This document shows, in pieces, positions 1-7,946 of a stretch of 52,732 nucleotides of DNA. The stretch is from the IMG/VR virus record IMGVR_UViG_3300050821_003379, positions 1-52,732 of that record. One strand, written 5' to 3'. The stretch is from a virus. Below the pieces are notes generated by a model, which saw only the letters and a list, made by a program, of their open reading frames with translations, was not told where the DNA came from and made no database searches. Made by a program: the position numbers and the translations under genes. Each line of letters opens with the position of its first letter. Positions within the stretch are counted from its first letter, which is position 1.

Positions 1-159
1 GTGGGCACCACGGCCACCGGGCAGCAAGCCGGCGTTGATGCGGCACAGATGCGTAGCGATACCTCCATTGCGGAGGCCCAGGCGAAAAACGATCAAAGCT
101 TTGGTAACGGGCTCGGGTCGCTATTCAGCGGGATCGGCGGCTTGGCTTTTGCTTTCTAA
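1..159 (+). CDS. C-terminal part of a virion/DNA-ejection-type protein, continued from the right end
   Basis: Open from base 1 in frame 1 to a TAA. The first 17 bases duplicate the last 17 bases of the window; joining them puts this segment exactly in frame with the CDS that starts at 52245, giving one protein of about 209 aa. The C-terminal part is Gln/Ala/Gly-rich and ends LFSGIGGLAFAF, a Gly-rich hydrophobic tail as seen in small phage ejection proteins. It converges on the minus-strand HTH gene with a 4-base overlap. The function is inferred from composition and context; no catalytic motif is visible. Confidence 0.8.
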   Translation: MGTTATGQQAGVDAAQMRSDTSIAEAQAKNDQSFGNGLGSLFSGIGGLAFAF

Positions 160-383
160 CCACTCTCACTTAGTGACGTGTCGGGGTATCTTTCCGTACG
201 CAGTGTTATAGTGTACTCGTTTATTATGCTGTAGGTTAAGTTCAGAGATATGTCCCATTTCGCTGCTACTTGTTTAACATGCTTCCCGTTTAGTATGTCT
301 TTCGCGAGTTCTCTTTTCTGCTGATGATTGAGACAGCGCTTTTTCTTTCTCGCTACTCGCTTTGTTCCCCATAGCAGCGTCAT
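156..383 (-). CDS. Small basic helix-turn-helix protein
   Basis: 75 aa. A very basic N-terminus (KRVARKKKR) is followed by a segment of homeodomain/transposase-like HTH character (QQKRELAKDILNGKHVKQVA, then AKWDISLNLTYSIINEY). An AGGATGCGAAA Shine-Dalgarno-type leader precedes the ATG. This is the last gene of the leftward early block, downstream of the DNA polymerase. It is probably a DNA-binding regulator; no specific family could be assigned. An AT-rich (TA)7 tract lies just upstream. Confidence 0.6.
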   Translation of the reverse strand: MTLLWGTKRVARKKKRCLNHQQKRELAKDILNGKHVKQVAAKWDISLNLTYSIINEYTITLRTERYPDTSLSESG

Positions 384-423
384 TTTCGCATCCTATTTTC
401 CCAGATGAAAACCCACCCGAGTT

Positions 424-438
424 TATATATATATATAT
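424..438. repeat. (TA)7 dinucleotide tract
   Basis: Fifteen bases of alternating T and A sit between the end of the DNA polymerase gene and the start of the small HTH gene. The tract is conspicuous in a GC-rich genome and should melt easily. It could belong to the promoter of the HTH gene or be an unwinding element; no direct evidence for either. Confidence 0.8.
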
Positions 439-446
439 TTTGTGGT

Positions 447-2408
447 TCATTTGGCGTAACGCGGTCCTTCGTAACCTTCACAGTCCAGCGGCAGGCCGGC
501 GGTCCACGATCGCGGACGCTTCATTATTGCGCGCATTTGCGCGGATCGTTCGGCAGCGAATTCCTGGCGAGCAAGGGCCAGAATAGAATCGTATACGTCT
601 AGCAGCAAAACAACGTCGGGCAGCTCGTTTTCGATATCCGCTTCTGCGGCTGTGACAAGATCACGCGTCATAGACTGGCATGAGATTTCAAGCAGCGAAC
701 CGCCGAACGCCTTTTGGCGGAGCATGGCACCGAACTTGCCGCGAAAGAACGCCATCTCGCCCGTGTGCGTAACGTGCGCCGAATAGTGCGGCACGGCACG
801 ACCGGATGGCAGTAGCATCCATACCGTACCGTGCGCGTCTTTTTGGAATGCGATCTTGCCGGCTGGGAAGATGCGGCCGGGAGGTTCGTAGATTGCAAAC
901 CTGAATGCGTCGGCCAGATCCGACCATAATTTTTGCAACAGCGGGTTGGCACGGCGATAGCCTTCAATATCAATCCGCGCCTTGTTTTCGGTAAGTTCGT
1001 GTTTCTTTAGTCCATTCTCTGCGGCGGTCTTTATCAAAAATGCGAGATACGTTTTCCAACCTAACTGATAGTTGCCTCCAAGCGTGACGCTCTTGAACGT
1101 TTGACGTTCTTTCGGGTGCGTGTCTCTGGTTGCCGTTTCGGGGAGCCCTAAGCAAACCCGTGCGTTGTGCATGTACAAGTCCCCACCCGCGGCGGCTAAG
1201 ATGCCTAGACGCTCAGTATCGCCGGCCTGCCATAATGCGATGCGCAGCTCGGCCGCCGACAGGTCGTTGTCGCAGACGTACCAAGCGTGCGGCGCAACGA
1301 TACAGCCACGGAGGCAGTCTGTCAGAGCGGTACTGCCTAGCGACGTGTGTCCCTGTTTTAGTCGATCGATTAGGTTGTCGATCGACGGGCGGCCGTTCTT
1401 ACCGTCAAACTTGCCGGAAGGCCGCGCGATGTTGAACATGTTTGCGCCTTCGGACGTGCCGCGGCCGGATCGCGCCCCGAAATAGCGTGTTGCATCTTTG
1501 TACCAGCCATCGACGTGTCGATCTAAAAGCGATTGTGCTTTGAGCGGCGCGGAGCCCCCTTCGTCTCGCAATAGCTCTAAGACCAGCCGTACATCGGGAT
1601 GCAGGTTTTCGTCAGTCAGTTTGTCGGCGATCGTATGCTTCTGCGTGTCCGTCAAGCCTGCGGCACGGTTTCCCCCATTGCACCAATCGATAATGCGTTG
1701 ACGCTGTGACAGTTTGGTTACGGCATTGTTCGTGATTTCCATAAGTTTCAATGTTGTTTCCTGTTCAATTTCTTCTCGCCGGAGTGCAATTGCGGTTGCT
1801 AAATGGATATCTATAGGAAGCCCGGTTTCATTTTTCCGCCACGTACGCTGAAAAATCAATCGTTCGGAAAACGACAACGGCGGTAGCCGGCTGTCTACCT
1901 CTTGAAGGCAGCGCGTGTCCTGTACGTTATAGGCAAGCAGTCGTCGATACGTCTCCACATCTTCGTTGAATGTACCGTTACGTTGCGGCCTGCATGTCGC
2001 CATGACGAGCGCGCGGCCCTCCGGGTCTTTACCGCGGATTCCGAGCGCCATGCATACTTCGTCCAGACCGCCAGGCAGCGCGAGGCACTGCGCTCGCGCC
2101 ATGGTGCAATCGACTTTGGAGACTGGAATTTCAATGAACGGATTTTGGCGTCGCAGCACGTTAACGTCGAAATTCGCGTGGTGCGCCACAAAGCGCCGGC
2201 ACTCCCGAATATCGCTGTACAGCTCGTAAATCTCGTGCGTCCCCAGGAACGGGTGTACCGTACATGCGGTTTTCAGAATGCCGCGGAACGCCCATGTAGC
2301 TGTTGTGACCTGCGTGGACGGATCCGCGGCGTACCGACGTGCGCCGGCTGCCTTAAGATTGACGCGTGATCGCGTCTCCACGTCAGCCAAGAGGCTGTCG
2401 GGAACCAT
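447..2408 (-). CDS. Family A DNA polymerase with 3'-5' exonuclease domain
   Basis: 653 aa; replicates phage DNA. The N-terminal DnaQ-like exonuclease has Exo I D9-x-E11, Exo II around NFD (D81) and Exo III Y160-x3-D164. The polymerase domain has motif A around D382 (DLSAAELRI), motif B R435...K439...Y447 and motif C with D607. Motif C reads DVYDSI, so the usual H-D-E triad is Y-D-S. No 5'-3' nuclease domain is present. The frame stays open upstream to 2669, but that part overlaps the ssDNA-binding gene and is low-complexity; the ATG at 2408 has a GAGGGGGCTACA leader and lies just after a terminator hairpin. Confidence 0.93.
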   Translation of the reverse strand: MVPDSLLADVETRSRVNLKAAGARRYAADPSTQVTTATWAFRGILKTACTVHPFLGTHEIYELYSDIRECRRFVAHHANFDVNVLRRQNPFIEIPVSKVDCTMARAQCLALPGGLDEVCMALGIRGKDPEGRALVMATCRPQRNGTFNEDVETYRRLLAYNVQDTRCLQEVDSRLPPLSFSERLIFQRTWRKNETGLPIDIHLATAIALRREEIEQETTLKLMEITNNAVTKLSQRQRIIDWCNGGNRAAGLTDTQKHTIADKLTDENLHPDVRLVLELLRDEGGSAPLKAQSLLDRHVDGWYKDATRYFGARSGRGTSEGANMFNIARPSGKFDGKNGRPSIDNLIDRLKQGHTSLGSTALTDCLRGCIVAPHAWYVCDNDLSAAELRIALWQAGDTERLGILAAAGGDLYMHNARVCLGLPETATRDTHPKERQTFKSVTLGGNYQLGWKTYLAFLIKTAAENGLKKHELTENKARIDIEGYRRANPLLQKLWSDLADAFRFAIYEPPGRIFPAGKIAFQKDAHGTVWMLLPSGRAVPHYSAHVTHTGEMAFFRGKFGAMLRQKAFGGSLLEISCQSMTRDLVTAAEADIENELPDVVLLLDVYDSILALARQEFAAERSAQMRAIMKRPRSWTAGLPLDCEGYEGPRYAK

Positions 2409-2421
2409 TGTAGCCCCCTCA

Positions 2422-2451
2422 GAAAAAGAGCCTAGGGCCGGAGCCCTAGGC
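2422..2451 (-). terminator. Rho-independent terminator between the ssDNA-binding and polymerase genes
   Basis: A perfect 9-bp stem (GCCTAGGGC / GCCCTAGGC, 4-base loop) is followed on the minus strand by TCTTTTTCT. It lies after the stop of the ssDNA-binding gene and 14 bases before the polymerase ATG. It should reduce polymerase expression relative to the upstream genes. Confidence 0.85.
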
Positions 2452-2466
2452 CAAGGCGGGAGGATT

Positions 2467-3240
2467 CTACCGCTGCGGCCACGTTTGCGGTTGAGGCGCC
2501 CCGCCCTGTGGCGCGAAAGCCGGCGGTGGGGCAAAGCCACCTGGAGCCGGATTTGCGGGCGCTCCAAAGGGGGCCGGCGCACTTGACGGCTGTGGCGCCC
2601 CTCCGAACGGTCCCGGCTGCGGTGCGAACCCGCCGCCCCCGAAACCTGGGGAGCCTGAGAACCCGGCAATCTGCAAGCCCTGCTTTTGAGCCTGCGCCAT
2701 CAGCTCCGCGCCACTGACGGAATTGGCGAACACGATTTCTTCGCCCGGAGCGCAGAACACGACGGCATTGAGGTACAGCTTGACGCCGCGCGGGTCGTTC
2801 TGCTTGACGGCCGCGGTGACGCCCGCCATGACAACGTCGCCCGGTTTCACGCCGACACGGTTTGCGAGCTTTACGAGAGTGCCGTTCGGCTGCGCCAGTT
2901 CCACAGATGGCGGGTTGCCGCTTGACGCGGAGAACAGCCAGTGCCCTTTGATATGCTCGGACTGCTTACCTGTGGGGCTCGGCACGTCGCCGTCCTGGAC
3001 GGGCCACGACAAGATGTGCGGATTCTTTTGGTAGAGATTGCCGCACGCTTGGGCGATGCCCGCAAGTGTCGGTTCCATGTGCCACTGCGGCACGGTCTTT
3101 CGCACGATGAACGACGCGAAGAAGTTGGGCTTCTGCGTTTTCTGCCCTTGGTAGGTGTCGCTCGGCACCCATAAGTGCCGCATGTCTACGATGCGCGCAT
3201 TGAAGACGGTTGCTGCTTCATACTGCCTGTTCGTTGCCAT
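2467..3240 (-). CDS. ssDNA-binding protein (DUF2815-like)
   Basis: 257 aa. The first ~175 residues resemble the phage DUF2815/ssDNA-binding fold (PNFFASFIVRK; then GVKPGDVVMAGVTAAVKQND; then GVKLYLNAVVF). The C-terminal ~75 residues are a Gly/Pro/Phe/Gln-rich disordered tail ending QTWPQR, as expected for a cooperative replication SSB. An AAAGGA leader precedes the ATG, and a TTGACT-N17-TAAGCG promoter lies just upstream. It is followed by a strong terminator, consistent with high expression. It probably coats ssDNA for the phage polymerase and primase-helicase. Confidence 0.75.
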   Translation of the reverse strand: MATNRQYEAATVFNARIVDMRHLWVPSDTYQGQKTQKPNFFASFIVRKTVPQWHMEPTLAGIAQACGNLYQKNPHILSWPVQDGDVPSPTGKQSEHIKGHWLFSASSGNPPSVELAQPNGTLVKLANRVGVKPGDVVMAGVTAAVKQNDPRGVKLYLNAVVFCAPGEEIVFANSVSGAELMAQAQKQGLQIAGFSGSPGFGGGGFAPQPGPFGGAPQPSSAPAPFGAPANPAPGGFAPPPAFAPQGGAPQPQTWPQR

Positions 3241-3277
3241 GTTGTTTGGTCCTTTTGCTAGTTTGTCAACGTGTGTA

Positions 3278-3306
3278 CGCTTACGCTACTTTACGGGGCT
3301 AGTCAA
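3278..3306 (-). promoter_or_regulatory. Sigma70-type promoter for the ssDNA-binding gene
   Basis: On the minus strand, TTGACT, a 17-base spacer and TAAGCG lie about 40 bases upstream of the ATG. It is downstream of the stop of the 82-aa gene, so it would boost the ssDNA-binding gene within the leftward block. Confidence 0.5.
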
Positions 3307-3312
3307 GCCACG

Positions 3313-3561
3313 CTAAATACGTTCGTAGCCTTCTTCGAAGGTTTTGGCAGGCGACCATGATTTGTAACCGTCGTCATAGATCACGATGTAATCCCCCAAA
3401 TTCGGGCGCCCTCTGGCAAATACGTTCGGAGGGCAATCAACCTTGCACTCGGCTCCGTTGCAGTCCTCGACCGTTACCGGGCCGCTGAATCCGGGAGGGA
3501 ACGCGAGGATTTTCCCGGCCTTGACGATCTTATGAGATTTCCATTTCGCGAGTTGGCTCAT
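3313..3561 (-). CDS. Small hypothetical protein
   Basis: 82 aa; not recognised. The sequence looks like a small beta-rich domain (GPVTVEDCNGAECKVDCP; GDYIVIYDDGYKSWSP) with three cysteines in a C-x5-C-x3-C arrangement. AAAGGAGAAAATCA directly precedes the ATG, a strong Shine-Dalgarno. It lies between the nuclease and ssDNA-binding genes, so a role in DNA metabolism is possible but unproven. Confidence 0.7.
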   Translation of the reverse strand: MSQLAKWKSHKIVKAGKILAFPPGFSGPVTVEDCNGAECKVDCPPNVFARGRPNLGDYIVIYDDGYKSWSPAKTFEEGYERI

Positions 3562-3577
3562 TGATTTTCTCCTTTTG

Positions 3578-4573
3578 TCAGTAATTCGCCTTTAGTTCGC
3601 CTTGGGGTTTGTGTGCCGCTATCGCCGCGAGTTTCTTGCCTTCAAGTCCAAGTTTCTCGGCTGCGGCAGGCGTAAGTGCCTTAACGCCCTTATGACCGTA
3701 ATGCTGATACAGATGCGTTGCGGCCTGCAGCGGATCGTTCCACGCGCGGAATGTACGGGACGGCTTTAGTGTAGCGCCCTCCGCTGCGCGACCTAGCTTT
3801 AACTGGACCGTTAAAGCATCTTCGTAAACCGGCTTCACGTCCCCGAGGGCGCGGATCAACCGAAGCAATCTTACCAGTTCCTCGGTTGTCAGGTCTTCCG
3901 GGCGGCGCGACATGGCACCTATCGTGAAAGCTGCGTCGGATGCCATCGCCGGGCAAGCCTGAAATGCCTTACACCAACGGCAATGCGGCCCTGGCCTCGG
4001 GGCGCTGCGATCCGCTATGGCGCGCATTACGCGAGCCCGGTGCGCTTCTACCTCGGAACGGTGCGCGATCCATTGCTTGAACGGGTCGTCATCATCGTCT
4101 AAGCCGTTTGGCTGGAAGATCACAAGGCGCCACCATTCGGCGTTGCATCGCGGCAGCAACGCGGCGGCGTACGTCAAAAGCTGTTTGTTGTGAAATGCGG
4201 GAACGTCCCACTTGCCAAACTTGGCGTCTAGTATCGTAGCAATGTTGGGATGCGGGTTGAAAAGATCGGCAGTTCCGCCGCAGTCGTTTGTGATTTTCAC
4301 ACGCAATTCAAACTCGATTGCGCCGTGTTCTAGCTGATTTATGTAATTCGCCACCCACTGCACGTTTTCATAATCTTCGTCCGTGGCGTCGTCGGGCAGA
4401 TCCCCGAAAAATATGCTCGCGTCATTCAGTAGAACGCCATGCTTCCGGGTGCCTTCGTCGGCCGCGGCGGTCGTGCTTGCTTTCTTTGGTGGTTCTGGAA
4501 CGGCATTAAGGGCTGACCATGAGCATTCGAGCCAAGTCGCTGCAGACGATGCATTGAAAATGTCGTGTCCCAT
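3578..4573 (-). CDS. Cas4/RecB-like Fe-S nuclease (DUF2800-type)
   Basis: 331 aa; predicted PD-(D/E)XK exonuclease for recombination or DNA processing. Visible motifs: D103 in GGTAD, D116-x-K118 (ILDAKFG), Q131-x3-Y135, and four cysteines placed as in AddB/Cas4 iron-sulfur clusters (C17 near the N-terminus; C198, C201, C207 after the nuclease core). The C-terminal ~80 residues (RTFRAWND...KALTPAAAEKLGLEGKKL) resemble the separate 133-aa protein at 16934. The ATG at 4573 is chosen because GGGGGG lies 8 bases upstream; the frame is open further but overlaps the previous gene. An AAAGCATGCTTT palindrome sits immediately upstream of the leader. Confidence 0.8.
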   Translation of the reverse strand: MGHDIFNASSAATWLECSWSALNAVPEPPKKASTTAAADEGTRKHGVLLNDASIFFGDLPDDATDEDYENVQWVANYINQLEHGAIEFELRVKITNDCGGTADLFNPHPNIATILDAKFGKWDVPAFHNKQLLTYAAALLPRCNAEWWRLVIFQPNGLDDDDDPFKQWIAHRSEVEAHRARVMRAIADRSAPRPGPHCRWCKAFQACPAMASDAAFTIGAMSRRPEDLTTEELVRLLRLIRALGDVKPVYEDALTVQLKLGRAAEGATLKPSRTFRAWNDPLQAATHLYQHYGHKGVKALTPAAAEKLGLEGKKLAAIAAHKPQGELKANY

Positions 4574-4586
4574 GGTCAGCCCCCCT

Positions 4587-4598
4587 AAAGCATGCTTT
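4587..4598. repeat. AAAGCATGCTTT palindrome, copy 1
   Basis: Perfect 12-bp palindrome. It overlaps the TAA of the upstream 144-aa gene and ends 14 bases before the nuclease ATG, an operator-like position. Confidence 0.95.
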
Positions 4599-5031
4599 AC
4601 GCGCCAGTCAGTTTCGCGATGTTCTCCAGTGCCGCCATCGGCAGCCGCGGTAGGAACACCGTCTTGATTTGCTCCATTGTGGCTGCGGCAGCTTCCGGGC
4701 CGCACTGCTGACGGAACCACGTCAGCGCGTTGTTCGGGTCGGAGCCCCTCGCCAGTTGCGTGTCGATGCCCACGCCGATCCTGTGAACAAGTGCGGCAAC
4801 CCCTGTATCGGCCGGGAATGGTGTTCCGCCAGCGCCAGCATTACCGATCGTAAAACCCTGCGCGGCGCTGGGGCCTTGGAACGCAGGGGCGGCGCCCCCG
4901 ACCGGCGGCATCACGGGTGACGGAGCTTGCGGACCTGCTTCGCCGTCCCCTTCACCTTTCTTACCCCGAGTGCCTTTTAGCTGCGCCACGAACTCTTTCA
5001 CTTCCTCGATACTGTTAAATTCAAGTTTCAT
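4597..5031 (-). CDS. Hypothetical acidic/low-complexity protein of the replication block
   Basis: 144 aa. The N-terminal helix (MKLEFNSIEEVKEFVAQLKG) is followed by a Gly/Pro/Ala-rich linker and a helical C-terminal half (LTWFRQQCGPEAAAATMEQI). The family was not recognised. The ATG at 5031 is chosen over an upstream ATG because AAAGGAA lies directly before it. It is the first gene after a promoter with an embedded candidate operator, and it is followed by the nuclease gene with a palindrome between them. Confidence 0.7.
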   Translation of the reverse strand: MKLEFNSIEEVKEFVAQLKGTRGKKGEGDGEAGPQAPSPVMPPVGGAAPAFQGPSAAQGFTIGNAGAGGTPFPADTGVAALVHRIGVGIDTQLARGSDPNNALTWFRQQCGPEAAAATMEQIKTVFLPRLPMAALENIAKLTGA

Positions 5032-5065
5032 TTCCTTTGCTCCCGTTGATCGAATCAACACAACG

Positions 5066-5096
5066 CGTGTATGACACTTTTCGCCATGCTACGCAA
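5066..5096 (-). promoter_or_regulatory. Promoter with candidate RHH operator AGTGTCATACACG
   Basis: On the minus strand, TTGCGT (5091-5096), 17 bases, and CATACA (5068-5073). The 13-base element AGTGTCATACACG (5066-5078) overlaps the -10 and matches elements at 24401, 44966 and 52216. It lies 35 bases upstream of the 144-aa gene. Confidence 0.55.
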
Positions 5097-5120
5097 GCAC
5101 TCCCGCACGTATGTACGTCT

Positions 5121-6752
5121 TTATTTTTGGTGTACTGCGCCATTAACGTCGTAGATGCCCGCAGCCATGTAGCGTCCGTTCTGCGCACGTTTCAGAAAGA
5201 CGGAATGCGGCTGCGGGAGGTGATCGTAGGGCCATAGCGCTGTCGCAAACTTGGTTGTTAGCAGCCATCCTCCGCCGGACTGCTTGACTGGCGGAGAAAC
5301 AACCGCTTGCCACGGTTCTGATTCGATGATTTTGGCGACCGTCACGGCTTCGTTAGCTCCGCCGCGGGTTTTCAGCTCTTTGCCAGGAGATTGCTCTACA
5401 GCGTTGTCATAGCCGCAGAAGGGACAAGTAGGGTGCAGAAATGCAGCGTACGGTTCGCCACAGGCGGCGCACTGTTTAATTGCTGCTTGTTGCGTGCCAC
5501 AGTGGGGGCACAGCATGCCGTGATAGTGAGGGTCGAAACGTTCGCCGCATTGCTTGCACTTGGGCGCGCTTTTGTGGATTGTTTCGCATTGGGGGCATGT
5601 ACGGCCGTGCTCCCACGTTTCCCATTCAGCATCGCCACAACAGTGCCCGTCCAAGCCGCGGCCATCATCGCACGTAAGCATGCGGCCCGGAGCTGCGACA
5701 ACAGCATCTAGCGCGCCGTGCCGCTCGATATTGCCGCCGAAATCCGAAACAAGACAGTTTGCAGCGTACGGCGTTATCCTAGCGCCACGTCCCAAACCTT
5801 GCGCGTAGTAAACCGCGCTTTTTGTTGCTCGGCAGAACGCAAGGTAATCAATGTCGGGTACATCAAAGCCAGTGGTGAACATGTTGCAAGATACCAAGAT
5901 CGGGACTTGCCCAGCCCGGAAGGCATCCACGGCCTTGTCGCGCTTCCCAATAACCGACTTAGAATGAACCCCGGCAACTGCACTGCCATGGCGTTTGAAC
6001 TCCGATTCCAGTTTGTCAACGTGAGCTATGTTGCAGCAGAAAACTAACGCACGGCGTCGGTTGAATTTCTGCATAACCTCTAGGATGGTCTTTGCGTGGC
6101 TCGGGGCAAGTTTTATTGCACGGGGCGCCATTTCTTCCAAGTCGAAATCGCCGCTTATGGTTTTCAGTCCCTCAACGTCGATTATTTCGTCCTCCCCCGC
6201 ATCAACAGGTACTAACGGTTTAACGTAGCCGTCACGGAGTGCGTCCAAGAATGTGTACCTGTACACCACAGGGCCAAATGTCTTTTCAAGGTCACCCGTA
6301 CCGTCGGCTCGGAATGGCGTGCCTGTCAAGCCGTGGACTTTGGCAATTTTGATTTTATCGAAAAGCCCCCTGTACTGCGAAGATTTGGCGGGCGGTACGC
6401 GGTGAACTTCATCCACAAGAATTGCCACCACGTCACGGAAAAGGTGTGTTCGGTTAATGATTGTTCCGACAGTTCCCACTGTGATTCGGGCAAAGGCGTT
6501 GGTGCTAATGGATGCGCTACAGATTCCAGGGCGCAACCCGAGTTCTCGACATGCTTTATCATTTTGAACTACCAGTTCTTTGTTGTGGGCGACAATGAGC
6601 ACGCGGCCGTGTTGCTGATAGTGGGCGGCCAGCATGCCAAGCATGGCGGACTTGCCGGAAGCCACGCACGCTTCGACAACGCTAAAGCGTTCGGCGTATT
6701 CGGTTAGCGCCCGTACGCCTTCAATTTGATGCTTACGCGGAGTGAACGTCAT
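5121..6752 (-). CDS. SF2 DEAD/DEAH-like helicase with C-terminal zinc knuckles
   Basis: 543 aa. RecA-like domain 1 has a Walker A variant (ASGKS, K34) and a DEVH box (D114-E115-V116-H117), then LTGTPF. Domain 2 has TTGFDVPD and motif VI QGLGRGAR (318-325). After residue 385 come five CxxC pairs (CPQC 386, CKQC 399, CPHC 415, CAAC 428, CPFC 443), a zinc-ribbon array unusual for this helicase type and likely to bind nucleic acid or a partner. The start overlaps the stop of the 91-aa gene (ATGA), so the two are translationally coupled. Probable role: DNA unwinding in phage replication or recombination. Confidence 0.9.
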   Translation of the reverse strand: MTFTPRKHQIEGVRALTEYAERFSVVEACVASGKSAMLGMLAAHYQQHGRVLIVAHNKELVVQNDKACRELGLRPGICSASISTNAFARITVGTVGTIINRTHLFRDVVAILVDEVHRVPPAKSSQYRGLFDKIKIAKVHGLTGTPFRADGTGDLEKTFGPVVYRYTFLDALRDGYVKPLVPVDAGEDEIIDVEGLKTISGDFDLEEMAPRAIKLAPSHAKTILEVMQKFNRRRALVFCCNIAHVDKLESEFKRHGSAVAGVHSKSVIGKRDKAVDAFRAGQVPILVSCNMFTTGFDVPDIDYLAFCRATKSAVYYAQGLGRGARITPYAANCLVSDFGGNIERHGALDAVVAAPGRMLTCDDGRGLDGHCCGDAEWETWEHGRTCPQCETIHKSAPKCKQCGERFDPHYHGMLCPHCGTQQAAIKQCAACGEPYAAFLHPTCPFCGYDNAVEQSPGKELKTRGGANEAVTVAKIIESEPWQAVVSPPVKQSGGGWLLTTKFATALWPYDHLPQPHSVFLKRAQNGRYMAAGIYDVNGAVHQK

Positions 6753-7024
6753 TTGTGCCCAAGTTTCCCAAGGTGCCGAAGATCACGCTTCACGGCGTCT
6801 CGCAATGAGGCTATCACAGCATCCACGATCTGTTGTTCACTGTCTTGCCGCCCTACGATTGCAAGAGCGAGAGTGCCCGCCAGTGCGTCAATGAAAAGCG
6901 CGGACGCAACTTTGCTGGTAGCGCGTTCCGATTTAATGTACGGTGCGAAAGATTTCATGAAGCTCTTAACCCAATCGCGCCCGACCGTATCGGCTAGTTC
7001 GCTGTTTGGAGTGGTCAAGACCAT
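6749..7024 (-). CDS. Hypothetical helical protein coupled to the helicase
   Basis: 91 aa; largely alpha-helical, with an Ala-rich centre (ASALFIDALAGTLALAIVG) and a basic C-terminus (RDAVKRDLRHLGKLGHK). The family was not recognised. The start at 7024 follows a good GGAGG leader; an upstream in-frame ATG would run through the promoter. Its stop overlaps the helicase ATG by ATGA. Confidence 0.65.
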   Translation of the reverse strand: MVLTTPNSELADTVGRDWVKSFMKSFAPYIKSERATSKVASALFIDALAGTLALAIVGRQDSEQQIVDAVIASLRDAVKRDLRHLGKLGHK

Positions 7025-7045
7025 AGTGATTCCTCCGATTCGTAT

Positions 7046-7074
7046 ACTGTACGCCGTACATACGTTCGTGTCAA
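7046..7074 (-). promoter_or_regulatory. Early promoter containing a CGTACATACG element
   Basis: On the minus strand, TTGACA, 17 bases and TACAGT. The spacer includes CGTATGTACG, the element that recurs in the promoters near 13233, 14254 and 14641. It sits between the stop of the 100-aa gene and the ATG of the helicase operon. Confidence 0.6.
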
Positions 7075-7077
7075 GCG

Positions 7078-7380
7078 TCAATGCAATGCGCTGATCATAA
7101 GGAACATTTCGCCGTCGAAATTCTCGCATATGCAAAAGCGTTCTAGGTGACTCAGTTCCGCTGCTGACGGCCTCTTTAGAAAAGCATGCTTTGGTAGTGA
7201 ACCTTCATCTTTAATCAGAACCAATCCGTGCACAGGCGCAGCCGGCACGAATTGGCATGCCGAAACGCATGCTATGTAGAATCGCTCCGGCAGGGCCTTC
7301 GTTTCGGGGGCTGCGTCCAGCGCCCTTGCGCCTGCCGGAGTCAGGCAATGGCGGATAGAACTGATCGGCCAGTAACGCAT
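7078..7380 (-). CDS. Hypothetical protein containing a KHAF repeat peptide
   Basis: 100 aa; not recognised. The N-terminus (IRHCLTPAGARALD) is reminiscent of small winged-helix proteins that begin by describing C-terminal residues of a regulator, but this is weak. Palindrome copy 2 encodes KHAF in its C-terminal half. The ATG overlaps the stop of the methyltransferase by one base (TAATG), so it is probably coupled. Confidence 0.55.
   Translation of the reverse strand: MRYWPISSIRHCLTPAGARALDAAPETKALPERFYIACVSACQFVPAAPVHGLVLIKDEGSLPKHAFLKRPSAAELSHLERFCICENFDGEMFLMISALH
7181..7192. repeat. AAAGCATGCTTT palindrome, copy 2
   Basis: Inside the 100-aa gene, read as K-H-A-F on the minus strand. Confidence 0.95.
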
Positions 7381-7946
7381 TATTTTTTACCTCCGTAGTA
7401 AAGGCGCGGCGGTGGCTGGAACAGCGGCCCCCATACGTACCAGGCATGGTCTTCCGTACCTTGCATTTCGCCTGGGAACCACTGAATGCGATCGGTTAGT
7501 GCGATCTTGAACGCAAACCGCGGGTTGTCGGCAAATAGATCGTAGCGCGTGTTGCCAAAGTCAAATTTGGCCGTCATCAAAAGCGCTACCCATCCGGCGG
7601 TGCGCTGAATCGCCAGGCGCGCGAATTTTACAGCATCGCGGTTGTGCGGCCCGTACGGTGGGTTTGTAATAATGTCCCGTTCAGTCGCTCCACTCCCGCC
7701 GGTCGGCGTTGCGAGAAAGTCATATGTAAAAGCATGCTTTTTGTTATGCGTCACTACATCCGATGTGAGTACATCCGCGCCCTCAAACGACAAAACGTCT
7801 GCAATTGCGTGGTTGCCTGCGGCAGGCTCCCAAATCTGACGGCCGCGTACGGGCGGAAAGTGGCGTAGCAATACGCGCGTTGCCCAAGGCTCCGTTTCAT
7901 AGAGGTCGTTCGGCCTTCGTGCGAAATTAGAAGCAATAACGGTCAC
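7380..7946 (-). CDS. Class I SAM-dependent DNA methyltransferase
   Basis: 188 aa. N-terminal DLYETEPWATRVLLRHFP is typical of phage methyltransferases. The SAM-binding motif is WEPAAGNHAIA, and the catalytic motif is NPPY in DIITNPPYGP, indicating an exocyclic-amino (N6-adenine or N4-cytosine) methyltransferase. No separate target-recognition domain is evident. Palindrome copy 3 encodes KHAF between the SAM motif and NPPY. Its ATG overlaps the stop of the next upstream gene by ATGA. It probably protects phage DNA from host restriction. Confidence 0.85.
   Translation of the reverse strand: MTVIASNFARRPNDLYETEPWATRVLLRHFPPVRGRQIWEPAAGNHAIADVLSFEGADVLTSDVVTHNKKHAFTYDFLATPTGGSGATERDIITNPPYGPHNRDAVKFARLAIQRTAGWVALLMTAKFDFGNTRYDLFADNPRFAFKIALTDRIQWFPGEMQGTEDHAWYVWGPLFQPPPRLYYGGKK
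7729..7740. repeat. AAAGCATGCTTT palindrome, copy 3
   Basis: Inside the class I methyltransferase gene, read as K-H-A-F. Confidence 0.95.

Noticed and set aside
2409-2669. N-terminal extension of the DNA polymerase frame
   Set aside because: It runs antiparallel-frame through the ssDNA-binding gene tail and terminator, is Arg/Pro/Ser-rich noise, and the ATG at 2408 has a strong leader.
3578-4573. CRISPR-associated cas4
   Set aside because: The nuclease has Cas4-like Fe-S cysteines, but no repeats, spacers or other cas genes occur; phage DUF2800-type nuclease is the better call.
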